Source of the DNA: Exiguobacterium sp. Leaf196
Lineage (GTDB): Bacteria > Bacillota > Bacilli > Exiguobacteriales > Exiguobacteriaceae
Direction: 5' to 3'
Length of the DNA: 64,000 nucleotides
NCBI RefSeq assembly: GCF_001423965.1
Contig: NZ_LMPV01000012.1
Location: forward strand, 1 to 64,000
The translations under genes and the position numbers were made by a program. Under the pieces are notes generated by a model that searched no databases, had not been told where the DNA came from, and worked only from the letters and a program-made list of their open reading frames with translations. Below are positions 14,188-23,100 of this stretch, in pieces; position 1 is the first letter of the stretch, and every line of letters starts with the position of its first letter.

Positions 14188-16077
14188 ATGGCTTATCAAG
14201 CAGGTGAATTCGACGTCATCGTCGTCGGAGCCGGACATGCCGGCATCGAAGCCTCTCTTGCTGCGGCACGAATGGGCTCGAAAACGGTCATGTTGACAAT
14301 GAATCCCGATATGGTCGGATTCATGTATTGCAACCCGTCGATCGGTGGTCCTGCAAAAGGGATCGTCGTCCGGGAAATCGATGCGCTCGGTGGTGAAATG
14401 GCACGCGCAATCGATGCAACGTATATTCAAATGAAAATGTTAAACACGTCAAAAGGACCTGCCGTGCGAGCATTACGGGCGCAGGCGGATAAATTCGAAT
14501 ACCAAAACCGGATGAAAAAAGCGCTTGAGGATGAGCCGAATTTGCTCTTACGTCAAGCGCTCGTCGAACGGTTATTGATTGACGATGAAGGACGTTGCGT
14601 TGGTGTCGTCACGAATACTGGAGCGGAATACCGAGCGAAAGCGGTCATCATCACGACAGGAACGTTCATGCGTGGGAAAATCATCATCGGTGAATTGTCG
14701 TACGAGAGTGGTCCGAACAATCAGATGCCATCGATCAATCTATCGAAACATCTTGAAGAACTTGGATTTGAGCTCGCACGTTTCAAGACAGGTACACCAC
14801 CGCGAATCGACGGGAAAACGATCGATTACTCGAAGACGGAGATCCAACCAGGTGACGAAGTAGCGCTTCCGTTTAGTCATGAAACGACACAGATGATCAC
14901 GGAACAAATTCCATGCTGGTTGACGTATACGACGGAGTATACGCATCAGTTGATCGATGCGAATCTACACCGTTCACCGATGTTCTCTGGGATGATTAAA
15001 GGGACAGGTCCCCGTTATTGCCCATCGATCGAAGATAAGGTCGTCCGGTTCAACGATAAACCGCGTCACCAAATCTTCCTTGAGCCAGAAGGTCGCGATA
15101 CGGAAGAAGTCTACGTGCAAGGGTTATCGACAAGTTTACCGGAAGACGTTCAACACGATATTCTCCGCTCGATTCCTGGGCTTGAGAATTCAGAAATGAT
15201 GCGTCCTGGTTATGCGATTGAATACGATGCTGTCGTTCCGACACAACTCTGGCCAACGCTCGAAACAAAACGTGTTCCTGGTTTATTCACAGCGGGTCAA
15301 ATCAACGGAACAAGTGGTTATGAGGAAGCAGCGGGACAAGGGATCATGGCAGGAATCAATGCTGGACTACAAGTCCAAGGCAAAGAACCACTCATCTTGT
15401 CACGTTCACAAGGCTATATCGGTGTCATGATCGATGATCTCGTCACGAAAGGTACGAACGAACCGTACCGCCTCTTGACGTCACGTGCCGAGTACCGCTT
15501 GTTGCTCCGTCATGATAATGCGGATCTTCGTCTGTCGGAAATCGGACATGAACTCGGTTTGATCTCGGAAGAACGCCAAGCGAAGTTGCTCGACAAACAA
15601 GAGCAAATCCGTCTTGAGATGAAACGTCTTGAGAAGGTCGTCATCAAAGCGACACCGGCCGTGAATGCACAGCTAGAAGCGATTGGTGCATCGCCACTTA
15701 AGGAAGCCTTGCATGCGATCACGTTGCTGAAACGCCCGGAAATCACATATGCGATGATTGCGCAGATGACACCACCGGAAACACCATTGTCTGCAGAAGC
15801 AGCAGAACAAGTCGAAATCCAAGTCAAATATGCCGGCTACATCGATAAACAACTCGATCAAGTCGAAAAAATGATGCGGATGGAGCAAAAACGGATTCCG
15901 GATCGTCTCGATTACGATGCGATCAGTGGATTAGCGATTGAAGCGAAACAAAAACTAAACCAAGTGCGTCCGCTCTCGATCGGACAAGCATCCCGGATTT
16001 CAGGGGTTAATCCGTCTGATATCTCGATCTTGCTTGTCTATATCGAACAAGGCCAATACGCATTGACTGCGGAGTGA
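14188..16077 (+). CDS. mnmG: tRNA uridine-5-carboxymethylaminomethyl enzyme MnmG (GidA)
   Basis: FAD-dependent partner of MnmE in U34 modification. The Rossmann FAD motif [10 protein letters not shown] is at residues 12-21. Family blocks [26 protein letters not shown] and [16 protein letters not shown] are all present, and length (629) is standard. The start follows AAGAAGGAGGAACC. The stop lies a few bases before the rsmG ATG, implying an mnmE-mnmG-rsmG operon. Confidence 0.96.
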   Translation: MAYQAGEFDVIVVGAGHAGIEASLAAARMGSKTVMLTMNPDMVGFMYCNPSIGGPAKGIVVREIDALGGEMARAIDATYIQMKMLNTSKGPAVRALRAQADKFEYQNRMKKALEDEPNLLLRQALVERLLIDDEGRCVGVVTNTGAEYRAKAVIITTGTFMRGKIIIGELSYESGPNNQMPSINLSKHLEELGFELARFKTGTPPRIDGKTIDYSKTEIQPGDEVALPFSHETTQMITEQIPCWLTYTTEYTHQLIDANLHRSPMFSGMIKGTGPRYCPSIEDKVVRFNDKPRHQIFLEPEGRDTEEVYVQGLSTSLPEDVQHDILRSIPGLENSEMMRPGYAIEYDAVVPTQLWPTLETKRVPGLFTAGQINGTSGYEEAAGQGIMAGINAGLQVQGKEPLILSRSQGYIGVMIDDLVTKGTNEPYRLLTSRAEYRLLLRHDNADLRLSEIGHELGLISEERQAKLLDKQEQIRLEMKRLEKVVIKATPAVNAQLEAIGASPLKEALHAITLLKRPEITYAMIAQMTPPETPLSAEAAEQVEIQVKYAGYIDKQLDQVEKMMRMEQKRIPDRLDYDAISGLAIEAKQKLNQVRPLSIGQASRISGVNPSDISILLVYIEQGQYALTAE

Positions 16078-16082
16078 ACGAG

Positions 16083-16799
16083 ATGAACCAACAGCAATTC
16101 GTAACAGCATTGGCAGCACAGGGACTTGAGGTCTCAGAACATCAGTTGCATCAATTCAAGCGGTATTATGAACTGCTCGTCGAGTGGAATGAAAAGATGA
16201 ACCTGACGGCGATTACCGATGAAGAAGATGTCTATTTAAAGCACTTCTATGACTCGATCACAGCAGCGTTCTATTTTGATTTCACGGCAGTCACGACGGT
16301 TTGTGATGTCGGAGCAGGTGCTGGGTTCCCGAGTCTGCCGATCAAAATCATGTTCCCGCACCTTCAAGTGACGATCGTCGATTCACTGAACAAACGAATC
16401 GGCTTCCTGAATCATTTAGCGACGGAACTTGGACTCGAAGGTGTCGCGTTCCATCATGGACGCGCAGAAGAGTTCGGTAAAAATAAACAATTCCGCGAAC
16501 GATTTGACGTCGTGACCGCACGTGCGGTTGCCCGGATGTCCGTTCTCGCGGAATATTGCCTACCACTTGCGAAAGTCGGAGGACAATTCGTTGCCTTGAA
16601 GGCGGCGAAAGTCAGTGAAGAGCTTGAGGATGGTGCGATTGCCTTAAAAGTACTCGGTGGGAATTTACGGGAAAGTTTCCAGTTCCAATTGCCAGGCGAG
16701 GAAAGTGAGCGTAATATCGTTATTGTAGATAAAAAACGAACAACACCCGGGAAATATCCGCGTAAAGCGGGAACGCCTGCGAAAGATCCATTAAGCTAA
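16083..16799 (+). CDS. rsmG: 16S rRNA (guanine527-N7)-methyltransferase RsmG (GidB)
   Basis: SAM-dependent enzyme that methylates G527 in the 530 loop of 16S rRNA; its loss gives low-level streptomycin resistance in other bacteria. The SAM-binding motif I is [17 protein letters not shown], followed by VTARAVARM and a C-terminal [14 protein letters not shown]. The ATG at 16083 has GGAG eight bases upstream, within the mnmG stop region; a GTG three codons earlier is less likely. A parS-like site follows the stop. Confidence 0.95.
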   Translation: MNQQQFVTALAAQGLEVSEHQLHQFKRYYELLVEWNEKMNLTAITDEEDVYLKHFYDSITAAFYFDFTAVTTVCDVGAGAGFPSLPIKIMFPHLQVTIVDSLNKRIGFLNHLATELGLEGVAFHHGRAEEFGKNKQFRERFDVVTARAVARMSVLAEYCLPLAKVGGQFVALKAAKVSEELEDGAIALKVLGGNLRESFQFQLPGEESERNIVIVDKKRTTPGKYPRKAGTPAKDPLS

Positions 16800-16803
16800 A
16801 CAC

Positions 16804-16819
16804 CGTTTCACGTGAAACG
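16804..16819. promoter_or_regulatory. parS-like site 2, upstream of noc
   Basis: CGTTTCACGTGAAACG is a perfect 16-bp palindrome that matches the parS core at all but the outermost bases. It lies between rsmG and noc, 29 bp before the noc start. Confidence 0.75.
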
Positions 16820-16847
16820 ATGACTGATAAAGGTGAGGTGCGCCAAC

Positions 16848-17681
16848 GTGAGAAATGCAATTGCCAAACTGCTCGGTAAACCTGCTACGATCGAGCTTGA
16901 CCCCCAAGAGACGGTTCAGGAATTACCATTGACAGAACTTGTCGCGAATCAGTTCCAACCACGGACTGTGTTTGACGGGGACCGAATTGAAGAACTAGCG
17001 GTTACGATCGAAGAGCACGGGTTACTCCAGCCGATCGTCGTTCGAAAACAAGGAACAGGGTACGAAATCATTGCCGGAGAACGACGGTACCGAGCAGTGC
17101 GCTCGCTTGGCTGGGAAACGATTCCTGCCATCGTCAAAGAGATGACGGACGAGACGACTGCTTCCCTGGCATTGATTGAAAATCTGCAACGCGAAGACTT
17201 GACACCAATCGAAGAAGCGGAAGCTTATGAGCGTTTGCTTGCATTACAAGACATCACGCAAGAAGTGTTAGCCCGTAAGCTCGGACGTAGTCAGTCGACG
17301 ATTGCCAACAAATTACGTTTGCTCCGATTGCCAATGGATGTCCGGGAAGCATTGAAGCAACGGACAATCACGGAACGTCACGCCCGAGCGTTATTGCCAC
17401 TTAAGGATGAAGCGTTACAAGTAACGGTACTCGCTGAAATTCTGGAACGGGAATGGAACGTCAAGGAGACGGAGCGCCGGGTGGAACGATTGATGACACC
17501 ACAGCCACCGAAGAAAAAACGTCATAAAAGCTTTGCACGAGATACACGAATCGCGTTAAACACCTTGCGGGATTCCGTCGATATGATCGAGCAGACTGGA
17601 TTGACGATCGAAAAAGAAGAAGTCGATTGCGAAGAATATGTAGAGGTGCGAATTCGCATCGTGAAGGCACGTCCGGAATAA
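16848..17681 (+). CDS. noc: Nucleoid occlusion protein Noc
   Basis: ParB-family DNA-binding CTPase that prevents septum assembly over the nucleoid. The N-terminus MRNAIAKLLGK could form the short amphipathic membrane-binding helix known for Noc. ParB/CTPase blocks follow (NQFQPRT, EHGLLQPIVVR, AGERRYRAV, ALIENLQREDLTPIEEA), then a helix-turn-helix (RKLGRSQSTIANKLRLL) and a C-terminal dimerisation region. The GTG at 16848 has AGGTGAGGTG seven bases upstream; an earlier GTG at 16833 overlaps that site. It directly precedes parB with no parA between. Assignment as Noc and not a second ParB rests on the N-terminus and gene order. Confidence 0.88.
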   Translation: MRNAIAKLLGKPATIELDPQETVQELPLTELVANQFQPRTVFDGDRIEELAVTIEEHGLLQPIVVRKQGTGYEIIAGERRYRAVRSLGWETIPAIVKEMTDETTASLALIENLQREDLTPIEEAEAYERLLALQDITQEVLARKLGRSQSTIANKLRLLRLPMDVREALKQRTITERHARALLPLKDEALQVTVLAEILEREWNVKETERRVERLMTPQPPKKKRHKSFARDTRIALNTLRDSVDMIEQTGLTIEKEEVDCEEYVEVRIRIVKARPE

Positions 17682-17719
17682 GCGGTCGTGCCTTCCGCTA
17701 CGTTTAGGAGAGAAAGCAC

Positions 17720-18484
17720 GTGAATGAATTACCTGTTCGGGCGATTCGCCCGAATCCGACTCAACCTCGGAAACGATTCAATGAAAAAGCATTAGAAGAG
17801 TTAGCCCAATCGCTCGTTCGTCACGGGATGATCCAACCGATCGTCGTCCGACCACGAGATGGCTATTACGAAATCATCGCCGGTGAACGGCGCTATCAGG
17901 CGGCGAGTCGCGCAGGATTCGAACGTGTACCGGTCCTTGTGATTGAAGCAGACGAGACACGCGTCATGGAGCTCGCCTTGATCGAAAACATCCAACGAGC
18001 AGACTTATCTGCAATTGAAGAAGCGATGGCATATGCGGAGATGATCGAGGAATTCGGCATTACGCAAGCAGAGCTTGCACAGCGTGTCGGGAAAAGTCGT
18101 TCGCACATTACGAACAGCCTTCGACTGTTACAGTTGCCATTGCTCGTTCAACAAGCGGTCATGGACGAACGGTTGTCGATGGGACATGCCCGCGCGCTCC
18201 TGTCGCTGAAACATCCAAAGAAGATCGAACAGATGGCAGAACGGGTCATGGCGGAGAACTGGAACGTCCGTCGGTTAGAGCAGGCGCTTCGGGAACGTAA
18301 GGAAGCCGCCCGTCCGCAACAAGCGACCGCTGTTCAATTCGTCGAGGAATCACTTCGCGAAAAATACGGGGCGACCGTTCGGATTAAACAAGGAAAACAA
18401 GCAGGGAAACTCGAGATCGATTTTATAGACGAAGACGACCTCAATCGGTTGCTCGACTTGTTGTTACCTGAATCGGATCACTAA
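17720..18484 (+). CDS. parB: Chromosome partitioning protein ParB (Spo0J) without ParA-activating N-terminus
   Basis: CTP-dependent clamp that loads at parS, spreads on DNA and recruits SMC. ParB blocks NPTQPRKRF, AGERRYQAA and ENIQRADLSAIEEAMAY lie in the N-domain. A helix-turn-helix (RVGKSRSHITNSLRLLQLP) and a C-terminal dimerisation segment ending LNRLLDLLLPE follow. The GTG start follows TAGGAGAG, and an in-frame TAG immediately upstream rules out an extension. The first residues are MNELPVRAIRPNP, so the usual leading GLGKGINALF-type peptide that stimulates ParA ATPase is absent. The parA (soj) gene normally placed before parB is also missing. Length is 254, against about 280 for B. subtilis Spo0J. 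Confidence 0.93.
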   Translation: MNELPVRAIRPNPTQPRKRFNEKALEELAQSLVRHGMIQPIVVRPRDGYYEIIAGERRYQAASRAGFERVPVLVIEADETRVMELALIENIQRADLSAIEEAMAYAEMIEEFGITQAELAQRVGKSRSHITNSLRLLQLPLLVQQAVMDERLSMGHARALLSLKHPKKIEQMAERVMAENWNVRRLEQALRERKEAARPQQATAVQFVEESLREKYGATVRIKQGKQAGKLEIDFIDEDDLNRLLDLLLPESDH

Positions 18485-18519
18485 AAAGAAGCGATCCGGG
18501 CGACGGTTCGCTTCTTTTT
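18483..18519. terminator. Bidirectional terminator between parB and yyaC
   Basis: Arms AAAAAGAAGCGA and TCGCTTCTTTTT form a 12-bp stem with T runs on both strands, between the convergent parB and yyaC genes. Confidence 0.85.
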
Positions 18520-18521
18520 GC

Positions 18522-19139
18522 TTACATTGAACGCGGCGTGAAAGAAATCGTCGTCCGTGTGGATTCAGCGGAGAGTTTCGCATCAAGTAAGTGGAAGCTG
18601 TTCGCGACGAGTTCCGCTAGTTCATAAACAAGGTGTAACCGTGTGTTCTGGAGAATCATCATCTCCATGAATCCACTGACGTTGACGACAGCCTTAATGT
18701 TGAAGTCACCGACCGCAGGCAATTCTTTTTGGACGCCGGCGCCGGGTGCGAGTGGACCTTCCGAGAAAAAGACATGTCCGACACTTGAAAGGCGACCGAG
18801 ACACGCATCGATCGCGATGACGAGTGGACGGTAATGGGTCGTTTGGATCGAGTGAATGGTTTCTGCGAGATTCAGTGCATGGACGGGTTTAGCGAGTGTA
18901 CCGTAAACGTGAAGATGAGCAGGCGCTTGTTTCTCGAGGAATGTCCCAACGAGTGGACCGAGTGAGTCACCTGTCGAACGATCAGAACCAATGCAGACGA
19001 GTACGATCGGACGTTTTTCTTGGACGGCAGAGACTTGTTCGAATAATTGTTCAGCTAAGCGTTCTTTCGCGAACGGTTCCGTATATTCTAAAAAGAAAGA
19101 ATAGGGCTTGGGCTCGTGCGAATGAAAGCGGAAGTTCAT
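18522..19139 (-). CDS. yyaC: YyaC family GPR-like putative protease (DUF1256)
   Basis: Matches the YyaC family, which is related to the spore germination protease GPR; in sporulating bacilli it sits next to spo0J as here. Recognisable blocks are VLVCIGSDRSTGDSLGPLVG, IDACLGRLSSVG and the Gly-rich PGAGVQKELPAVGDFNIK. The ATG of MNFRFHS is preferred, with AAAGGA eight bases upstream; three extra codons are possible. The gene is on the minus strand, convergent with parB. The rest of the window gives no sign of sporulation genes, so its role in this organism is unknown. Confidence 0.85.
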   Translation of the reverse strand: MNFRFHSHEPKPYSFFLEYTEPFAKERLAEQLFEQVSAVQEKRPIVLVCIGSDRSTGDSLGPLVGTFLEKQAPAHLHVYGTLAKPVHALNLAETIHSIQTTHYRPLVIAIDACLGRLSSVGHVFFSEGPLAPGAGVQKELPAVGDFNIKAVVNVSGFMEMMILQNTRLHLVYELAELVANSFHLLDAKLSAESTRTTISFTPRSM

Positions 19140-19260
19140 CGAAATCATCCTTTCTTCTCTTGATGTCGGTGTCGTGGTGGATTGGCAAGAGTGAAGGGTT
19201 CTTAGATGATTTTCCTTTCCCGGTTTTTCCAGAAATCTAACGTCAAAATCGGCTCTTTGG

Positions 19261-19288
19261 TTGAAACTCGATTAAAATCACGTATACT
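19261..19288 (+). promoter_or_regulatory. Promoter of the MscS-type channel gene
   Basis: TTGAAA (19261-19266) and TATACT (19283-19288) with a 16-base spacer, 33 bp before the start codon. Confidence 0.65.
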
Positions 19289-19321
19289 GTCGTAATAGAG
19301 AGAATAGGAAAGGATGAGAGA

Positions 19322-20251
19322 ATGGCTACCAATCAAGATGTACAAGAATCCGTCGCCCAAGTCGATAAATTGATCAATCAAGTAATGGATGCGGATATGT
19401 GGATTCGTTTTGGGATGAAACTACTGATTGCGCTCATCATCATCGCGGCGTTCTATGTGTTGACGCGCGTTTTGACTGGGGCAGTCTCACGTCTCTTTAC
19501 GATCAGGAAAATCAATGAACATGACTACTTGGCACAACGACAGAACGAGACGCTGTTGAAGTTGCTCCAAAATGCGATTCGTTACGTACTTGGAATCATC
19601 ATGTTGTTGACAGTGCTTAGTCAGTTCGGAATCAACATCACCGGTCTCGTCGCCAGTGCCGGAATCGCTGGTCTCGCGATTTCGTTTGGTGCGAAGAACT
19701 TGGTGCAAGATATCATTACAGGAGCGTTCATCATCTTCGAACGTCAGTTTAAAGTCGGAGATTATGTACGCGTCGGTGTAATCGAAGGCGTCGTGACGGA
19801 ACTTGGTATCCGGACGACAAAACTCAAAGGACTCAACGGGGAAATCCACATCATCCCGAACGGTCAGATTTTGCAAGTCACGAACTATTCGGTCGACAAC
19901 AGTTTCGCACTCGTCGATGTCCAAGTCTCCTATGATGAGGATCTTGAACGCGTCGAACAAGTTCTGCATGAGATTGCAGACCGGACGACGAAGAAGTATG
20001 TCGATATGTTCGTCGAGCCGATTCAGATGCTCGGTGTTCAGACACTTGGTCCTTCAGAAGTCGTCTATCGTTTGATGGCAGAAGTACCACCGATGCAACA
20101 TTTCCAAGCTGGTCGTCTGATCCGGAAGGAATTGAAGCAAGGACTCGAAGAAGAAAACATCAAGATCCCGTATCCACGGATGGTCATGATGAATCCAGAA
20201 CAAAAGAATGGTGGACAGACGGATGATTCCAAAAACGTATCAACTCCATGA
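19322..20251 (+). CDS. Small-conductance mechanosensitive channel (MscS family)
   Basis: A 309-residue integral membrane protein. Membrane segments lie around residues 25-48 (LLIALIIIAAFYVLTRVL) and 85-105. A third, pore-lining segment carries GLAISFGAKNLVQDIITG. It is followed by the MscS beta-domain signature FERQFKVGDYVRV and the cytoplasmic vestibule. Such channels release solutes on hypo-osmotic shock. The ATG follows AAAGGATGAG. The 3' end overlaps the start of the next small gene, which suggests coupled expression. Confidence 0.92.
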   Translation: MATNQDVQESVAQVDKLINQVMDADMWIRFGMKLLIALIIIAAFYVLTRVLTGAVSRLFTIRKINEHDYLAQRQNETLLKLLQNAIRYVLGIIMLLTVLSQFGINITGLVASAGIAGLAISFGAKNLVQDIITGAFIIFERQFKVGDYVRVGVIEGVVTELGIRTTKLKGLNGEIHIIPNGQILQVTNYSVDNSFALVDVQVSYDEDLERVEQVLHEIADRTTKKYVDMFVEPIQMLGVQTLGPSEVVYRLMAEVPPMQHFQAGRLIRKELKQGLEEENIKIPYPRMVMMNPEQKNGGQTDDSKNVSTP

Positions 20252-20411
20252 TTATGTTGAGATGAAGAAGCAGCATCCATGTGGAACGAACCGATGGCAG
20301 ATCATTCGGGTCGGCATGGATATCCGAATCAAATGCCAAGGTTGCGGGGCGAGCATTTTAATGCCACGTCGTGATTTTGATAAACGATTGAAAAAAGTCT
20401 TACCAGAGTGA
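20223..20411 (+). CDS. DUF951 family small protein
   Basis: A 62-residue protein. The conserved DUF951 pattern is plain: DYVEMKKQHPCGTNRW, then IKCQGCGASILMPRRDF. The three Cys residues, including CQGC, suggest metal binding. Genes of this family commonly lie just before ychF in Bacillales, as here. The ATG at 20223 has GGTGG eight bases upstream; the longer frame begins five codons earlier. It overlaps the channel gene by 29 bp. No biochemical function is established to my knowledge. Confidence 0.88.
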   Translation: MIPKTYQLHDYVEMKKQHPCGTNRWQIIRVGMDIRIKCQGCGASILMPRRDFDKRLKKVLPE

Positions 20412-20412
20412 C

Positions 20413-20453
20413 GAAAAAGCGGATGTGATTCTCGTGATCACATCCGCTTTTTC
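20413..20453 (+). terminator. Terminator after the DUF951 gene
   Basis: A 17-bp perfect inverted repeat with a 7-base loop; the 3' arm ends in CGCTTTTTC. It could work in both directions. Confidence 0.85.
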
Positions 20454-20519
20454 GTTGTCTTTCATAAGCGAAGTGATTGTGTTCGATTAGAGCGTGATTA
20501 AAAAAGACGGTCGAGCTCC

Positions 20520-20548
20520 TTGCTTAAAAAAAATGAACTATCTATAAT
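20520..20548 (+). promoter_or_regulatory. ychF promoter
   Basis: TTGCTT (20520-20525) and TATAAT (20543-20548) with a 17-base spacer that includes a run of eight A. Confidence 0.7.
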
Positions 20549-20605
20549 TGTGAAAGATGTGCTGACGTGGTGTAATCATTCTACCCACTGCGGCCGCTAG
20601 CACGG

Positions 20606-20619
20606 ATTTCCTAGGAAAT
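20606..20619. promoter_or_regulatory. Palindrome resembling a Noc-binding site
   Basis: ATTTCCTAGGAAAT is a perfect 14-bp palindrome that differs from the B. subtilis Noc site ATTTCCCGGGAAAT only in its two central bases. It lies in the ychF leader, 22 bp before the GTG start. The binding role is inferred. Confidence 0.4.
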
Positions 20620-20640
20620 ACCGAAAAGGAGGAATTCCAA

Positions 20641-21741
20641 GTGGGATTAACAGCAGGAATCGTTGGCTTACCAAACGTAGGAAAATCAACACTTTTTAAC
20701 GCCATCACACAAGCAGGTGTCGAGGCAGCGAACTATCCGTTCGCAACGATCGACCCGAACGTCGGTGTCGTTGAAGTACCAGATGCACGTCTTCGGAAAT
20801 TGACAGAACTCGTCAACCCGAAAAAGACGATCCCGACAGCATTCGAATTCACGGATATCGCCGGTATCGTAAAAGGTGCGTCTAAAGGGGAAGGGCTCGG
20901 AAATAAATTCCTCGCGAACATTCGTGAAGTAGATGCGATCTGTCAGGTCGTGCGTTGTTTCGTAGATGAAAACATCACACACGTGGCCGGAAAAGTCTCA
21001 CCGATCGATGATATCGAGACGATCAACCTCGAATTGATCCTCGCAGATCTTGAGCAGGTCGAAAAACGGATTCAGCGTGTCCAAAAACAAGTCAAGTCGC
21101 GCGATAAAAACGCAGCGGCTGAGCTTGAAGCACTTGAAATCGTGCAAGCGTTGCTCGAAGATGAGAAACCAGCACGTCTCGCTGAATTGAACGAAGATCA
21201 AGCAGCACTCGTCAAACACTTCCAATTGTTGACGATGAAACCGATGCTTTACGTCGCGAATGTCGGCGAAGATGAAGTCGCAGATGCAGACAGCAATGAG
21301 AACGTGCGTCTCGTCCGTGAATTCGCAGCAAAAGAAGGCGCAGAAGTCATCGTCATCTGTGCTCGGATCGAAGAAGAAATTGCAGAGCTTGAGCCGGAAG
21401 AGCGTCAAGAGTTCCTCGTCGATCTCGGAATCGAAGAGTCGGGTCTTGATCAATTGATCCATGCGGCGTACAGCACGCTTGGTCTTGCGACATACTTCAC
21501 AGCAGGTGAAAAAGAAGTACGCGCTTGGACGTTTAAAAAAGGCATGAAAGCTCCACAATGTGCGGGTGTCATCCACTCGGACTTCGAACGCGGATTCATC
21601 CGTGCAGAAGTCGTTTCGTACGAAGATCTAGCAGCTGCAGGTAACATGGCGACAGTCAAGGAACAAGGTCGTTACCGTTCAGAAGGTAAGGAATATGTCT
21701 TCCAAGACGGCGATGTCGTCACATTCCGCTTCAACGTCTAA
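20641..21741 (+). CDS. ychF: Redox-regulated P-loop ATPase YchF
   Basis: Obg-family protein that binds ATP in preference to GTP and associates with ribosomes. G1 is [12 protein letters not shown] near residue 8, with the [20 protein letters not shown] block that follows in this family. A coiled-coil insertion covers about residues 130-200. The C-terminal TGS domain shows [19 protein letters not shown] and ends [16 protein letters not shown] start after AAAAGGAGGA. Length 366 is typical, and it precedes the rpsF-ssb-rpsR operon as in B. subtilis. Confidence 0.96.
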   Translation: MGLTAGIVGLPNVGKSTLFNAITQAGVEAANYPFATIDPNVGVVEVPDARLRKLTELVNPKKTIPTAFEFTDIAGIVKGASKGEGLGNKFLANIREVDAICQVVRCFVDENITHVAGKVSPIDDIETINLELILADLEQVEKRIQRVQKQVKSRDKNAAAELEALEIVQALLEDEKPARLAELNEDQAALVKHFQLLTMKPMLYVANVGEDEVADADSNENVRLVREFAAKEGAEVIVICARIEEEIAELEPEERQEFLVDLGIEESGLDQLIHAAYSTLGLATYFTAGEKEVRAWTFKKGMKAPQCAGVIHSDFERGFIRAEVVSYEDLAAAGNMATVKEQGRYRSEGKEYVFQDGDVVTFRFNV

Positions 21742-21758
21742 TCGAAAACGAATCGTTA

Positions 21759-21787
21759 TTGCATAAAGCAAAATACTTTGGTAGTAT
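21759..21787 (+). promoter_or_regulatory. rpsF operon promoter
   Basis: TTGCAT (21759-21764) and TAGTAT (21782-21787) with a 17-base spacer, in the gap between ychF and rpsF. Confidence 0.6.
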
Positions 21788-21861
21788 TAACGAATGTGAG
21801 TAATGAATTATTGCTCCTTGCTCGAACATTCGAGCCGCCAGTCCAAGAGGAGGTGACAGAT
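21788..21861 (+). promoter_or_regulatory. Candidate S6:S18 autoregulatory mRNA leader
   Basis: The leader holds a hairpin (GCTCG...CGAGC, 21820-21835) followed at once by CCG. An outer pairing of CTCCT (21814-21818) with AGGAG (21848-21852) would cover the rpsF ribosome site. A CCG beside such a stem is the known recognition feature of leaders bound by the S6:S18 complex. The pairing is seen in the sequence; the regulatory role is inferred. Confidence 0.5.
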
Positions 21862-22149
21862 ATGCGTAAATACGAAGTACTTTACATCATCCGTCCGGAA
21901 CTTGATGAGGAAACACGCAAAGCAACAGTGGAGCGTTTTAACAAAGTCCTCACTGATAACGGTGGTACAGTTGATAAAACAACTGAAATGGGTAAACGTC
22001 GTTTCGCTTACGAAATCAATGATATGCGTGAAGGGTTCTACGTTCTTCTTAACGTGACTGCTGAACCAGCAGCTACAAAAGAACTTGACCGTCTCATGAA
22101 GATCAGTGACGATATCGTTCGCTTAATGATCACAAAAGACGAGAAATAA
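21862..22149 (+). CDS. rpsF: 30S ribosomal protein S6
   Basis: A 95-residue small-subunit protein that pairs with S18 on the platform. It starts [17 protein letters not shown] and contains [18 protein letters not shown], both typical of S6. The start is fixed by AAGAGGAGGTGACAGAT; the frame is open for another 28 codons upstream, but that part is the leader. It is first in the rpsF-ssb-rpsR operon, where S6 and S18 flank the single-strand binding protein. Confidence 0.96.
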   Translation: MRKYEVLYIIRPELDEETRKATVERFNKVLTDNGGTVDKTTEMGKRRFAYEINDMREGFYVLLNVTAEPAATKELDRLMKISDDIVRLMITKDEK

Positions 22150-22172
22150 GCTGAAACAGGAGAGTGATTCTG

Positions 22173-22691
22173 ATGATTAACCGCGTCGTTTTAGTCGGTC
22201 GGTTAACTCGTGACCCGGAAATGCGTTATACGCAGAGCGGGATTGCGGTAACGCGATTCACACTCGCATGTGACCGTCCTTTCACAGGGCAAGATGGGAA
22301 GCGAGAAGCTGATTTCATCGATTGCGTCGTTTGGCGCAAGCAAGCAGAGAACGTTGCTCAGTATTTGAAGAAAGGTAGTCTTGCTGGTGTAGAGGGTCGC
22401 CTCCAGATTAGCAGCTACGACGATAAAGAAGGGCAACGCCGTTACCGTGCGGAAGTCGTCGCTGATAGCGTCCGCTTCCTTGAGTCACGTAACGCGAGCC
22501 GTTCTTCGGATGGTAGCGAAGGCTACGCTTCATCAACTGGTGGAAACGGGAATGCTGCAGGATGGGGTTCACAGCAACAGCAGAACAACTCTTCCTCGCC
22601 AGCACCCGCTTCATCGAATTCGGGCTTCGGCGCTGATCCGTTCAGCGGCGGTAGTTCAATCGACCTTTCAGACGACGATCTCCCGTTCTAA
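22173..22691 (+). CDS. ssb: Single-stranded DNA-binding protein SsbA
   Basis: A 172-residue protein that coats single-stranded DNA and gathers replication and repair proteins. The N-terminal OB fold runs from [20 protein letters not shown] through [23 protein letters not shown] flexible Gly/Ser/Gln-rich linker follows, ending in the acidic tip DLSDDDLPF that binds partner proteins. The ATG at 22173 has AGGAG ten bases upstream; a GTG three codons earlier abuts that site. Its position between rpsF and rpsR is standard. Confidence 0.96.
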   Translation: MINRVVLVGRLTRDPEMRYTQSGIAVTRFTLACDRPFTGQDGKREADFIDCVVWRKQAENVAQYLKKGSLAGVEGRLQISSYDDKEGQRRYRAEVVADSVRFLESRNASRSSDGSEGYASSTGGNGNAAGWGSQQQQNNSSSPAPASSNSGFGADPFSGGSSIDLSDDDLPF

Positions 22692-22735
22692 GGAAATCGT
22701 CCTGAAAAATCCAAGTTAAAAAGGAGGTTAATCAC

Positions 22736-22966
22736 ATGGCACGTCGTCCAGGTGGAAAACGTCGTCGTAAAGTATGTTACTTCACGTCGAACCACATCAC
22801 TCATATCGATTATAAAGACGTAGAACTTCTCAAACGTTTCATTTCGGAACGCGGTAAGATTCTTCCACGTCGTGTGACTGGTACTTCAGCGAAATACCAA
22901 CGTCCACTTACAATCGCAATCAAACGCGCACGTCAAATGGCTTTAATTCCATACGTGGCTGACTGA
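22736..22966 (+). CDS. rpsR: 30S ribosomal protein S18
   Basis: A basic 76-residue protein with the S18 blocks [17 protein letters not shown] and [18 protein letters not shown]. The single Cys near the N-terminus sits where many S18 proteins bind zinc, but the other ligands of that site are not evident. The ATG follows AAAAAGGAGG. Last gene of the rpsF-ssb-rpsR operon; a strong terminator follows. Confidence 0.96.
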   Translation: MARRPGGKRRRKVCYFTSNHITHIDYKDVELLKRFISERGKILPRRVTGTSAKYQRPLTIAIKRARQMALIPYVAD

Positions 22967-22972
22967 TTTCGT

Positions 22973-23009
22973 AGCACCATCCTCAAGCGTGAGGGTGGTG
23001 CTTTTTTTC
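22973..23009 (+). terminator. Terminator after rpsR
   Basis: Arms AGCACCATCCTCA and TGAGGGTGGTGCT with a 4-base loop are followed by a run of T. Confidence 0.9.
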
Positions 23010-23100
23010 GCTTCTCTTTCATCCCCTCCTGCTTTTCGGTTATAATAAACAAGTTACTAAAAATTTTAATTAACCCTATAGAGCATATAAGGAGGACACG

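Noticed and set aside
16744-16757. AACACCCGGGAAAT as a Noc-binding site
   Set aside because: Only one half matches ATTTCCCGGGAAAT and it lies in the coding end of rsmG.
20590-20638. Dense restriction sites (NotI-NheI overlap, AvrII, EcoRI) suggestive of a polylinker
   Set aside because: Promoter, leader and ribosome site of ychF run through it without vector sequence, and the AvrII site is the centre of the Noc-like palindrome. Coincidence is more likely than engineering, though comparison with a sister strain would settle it.
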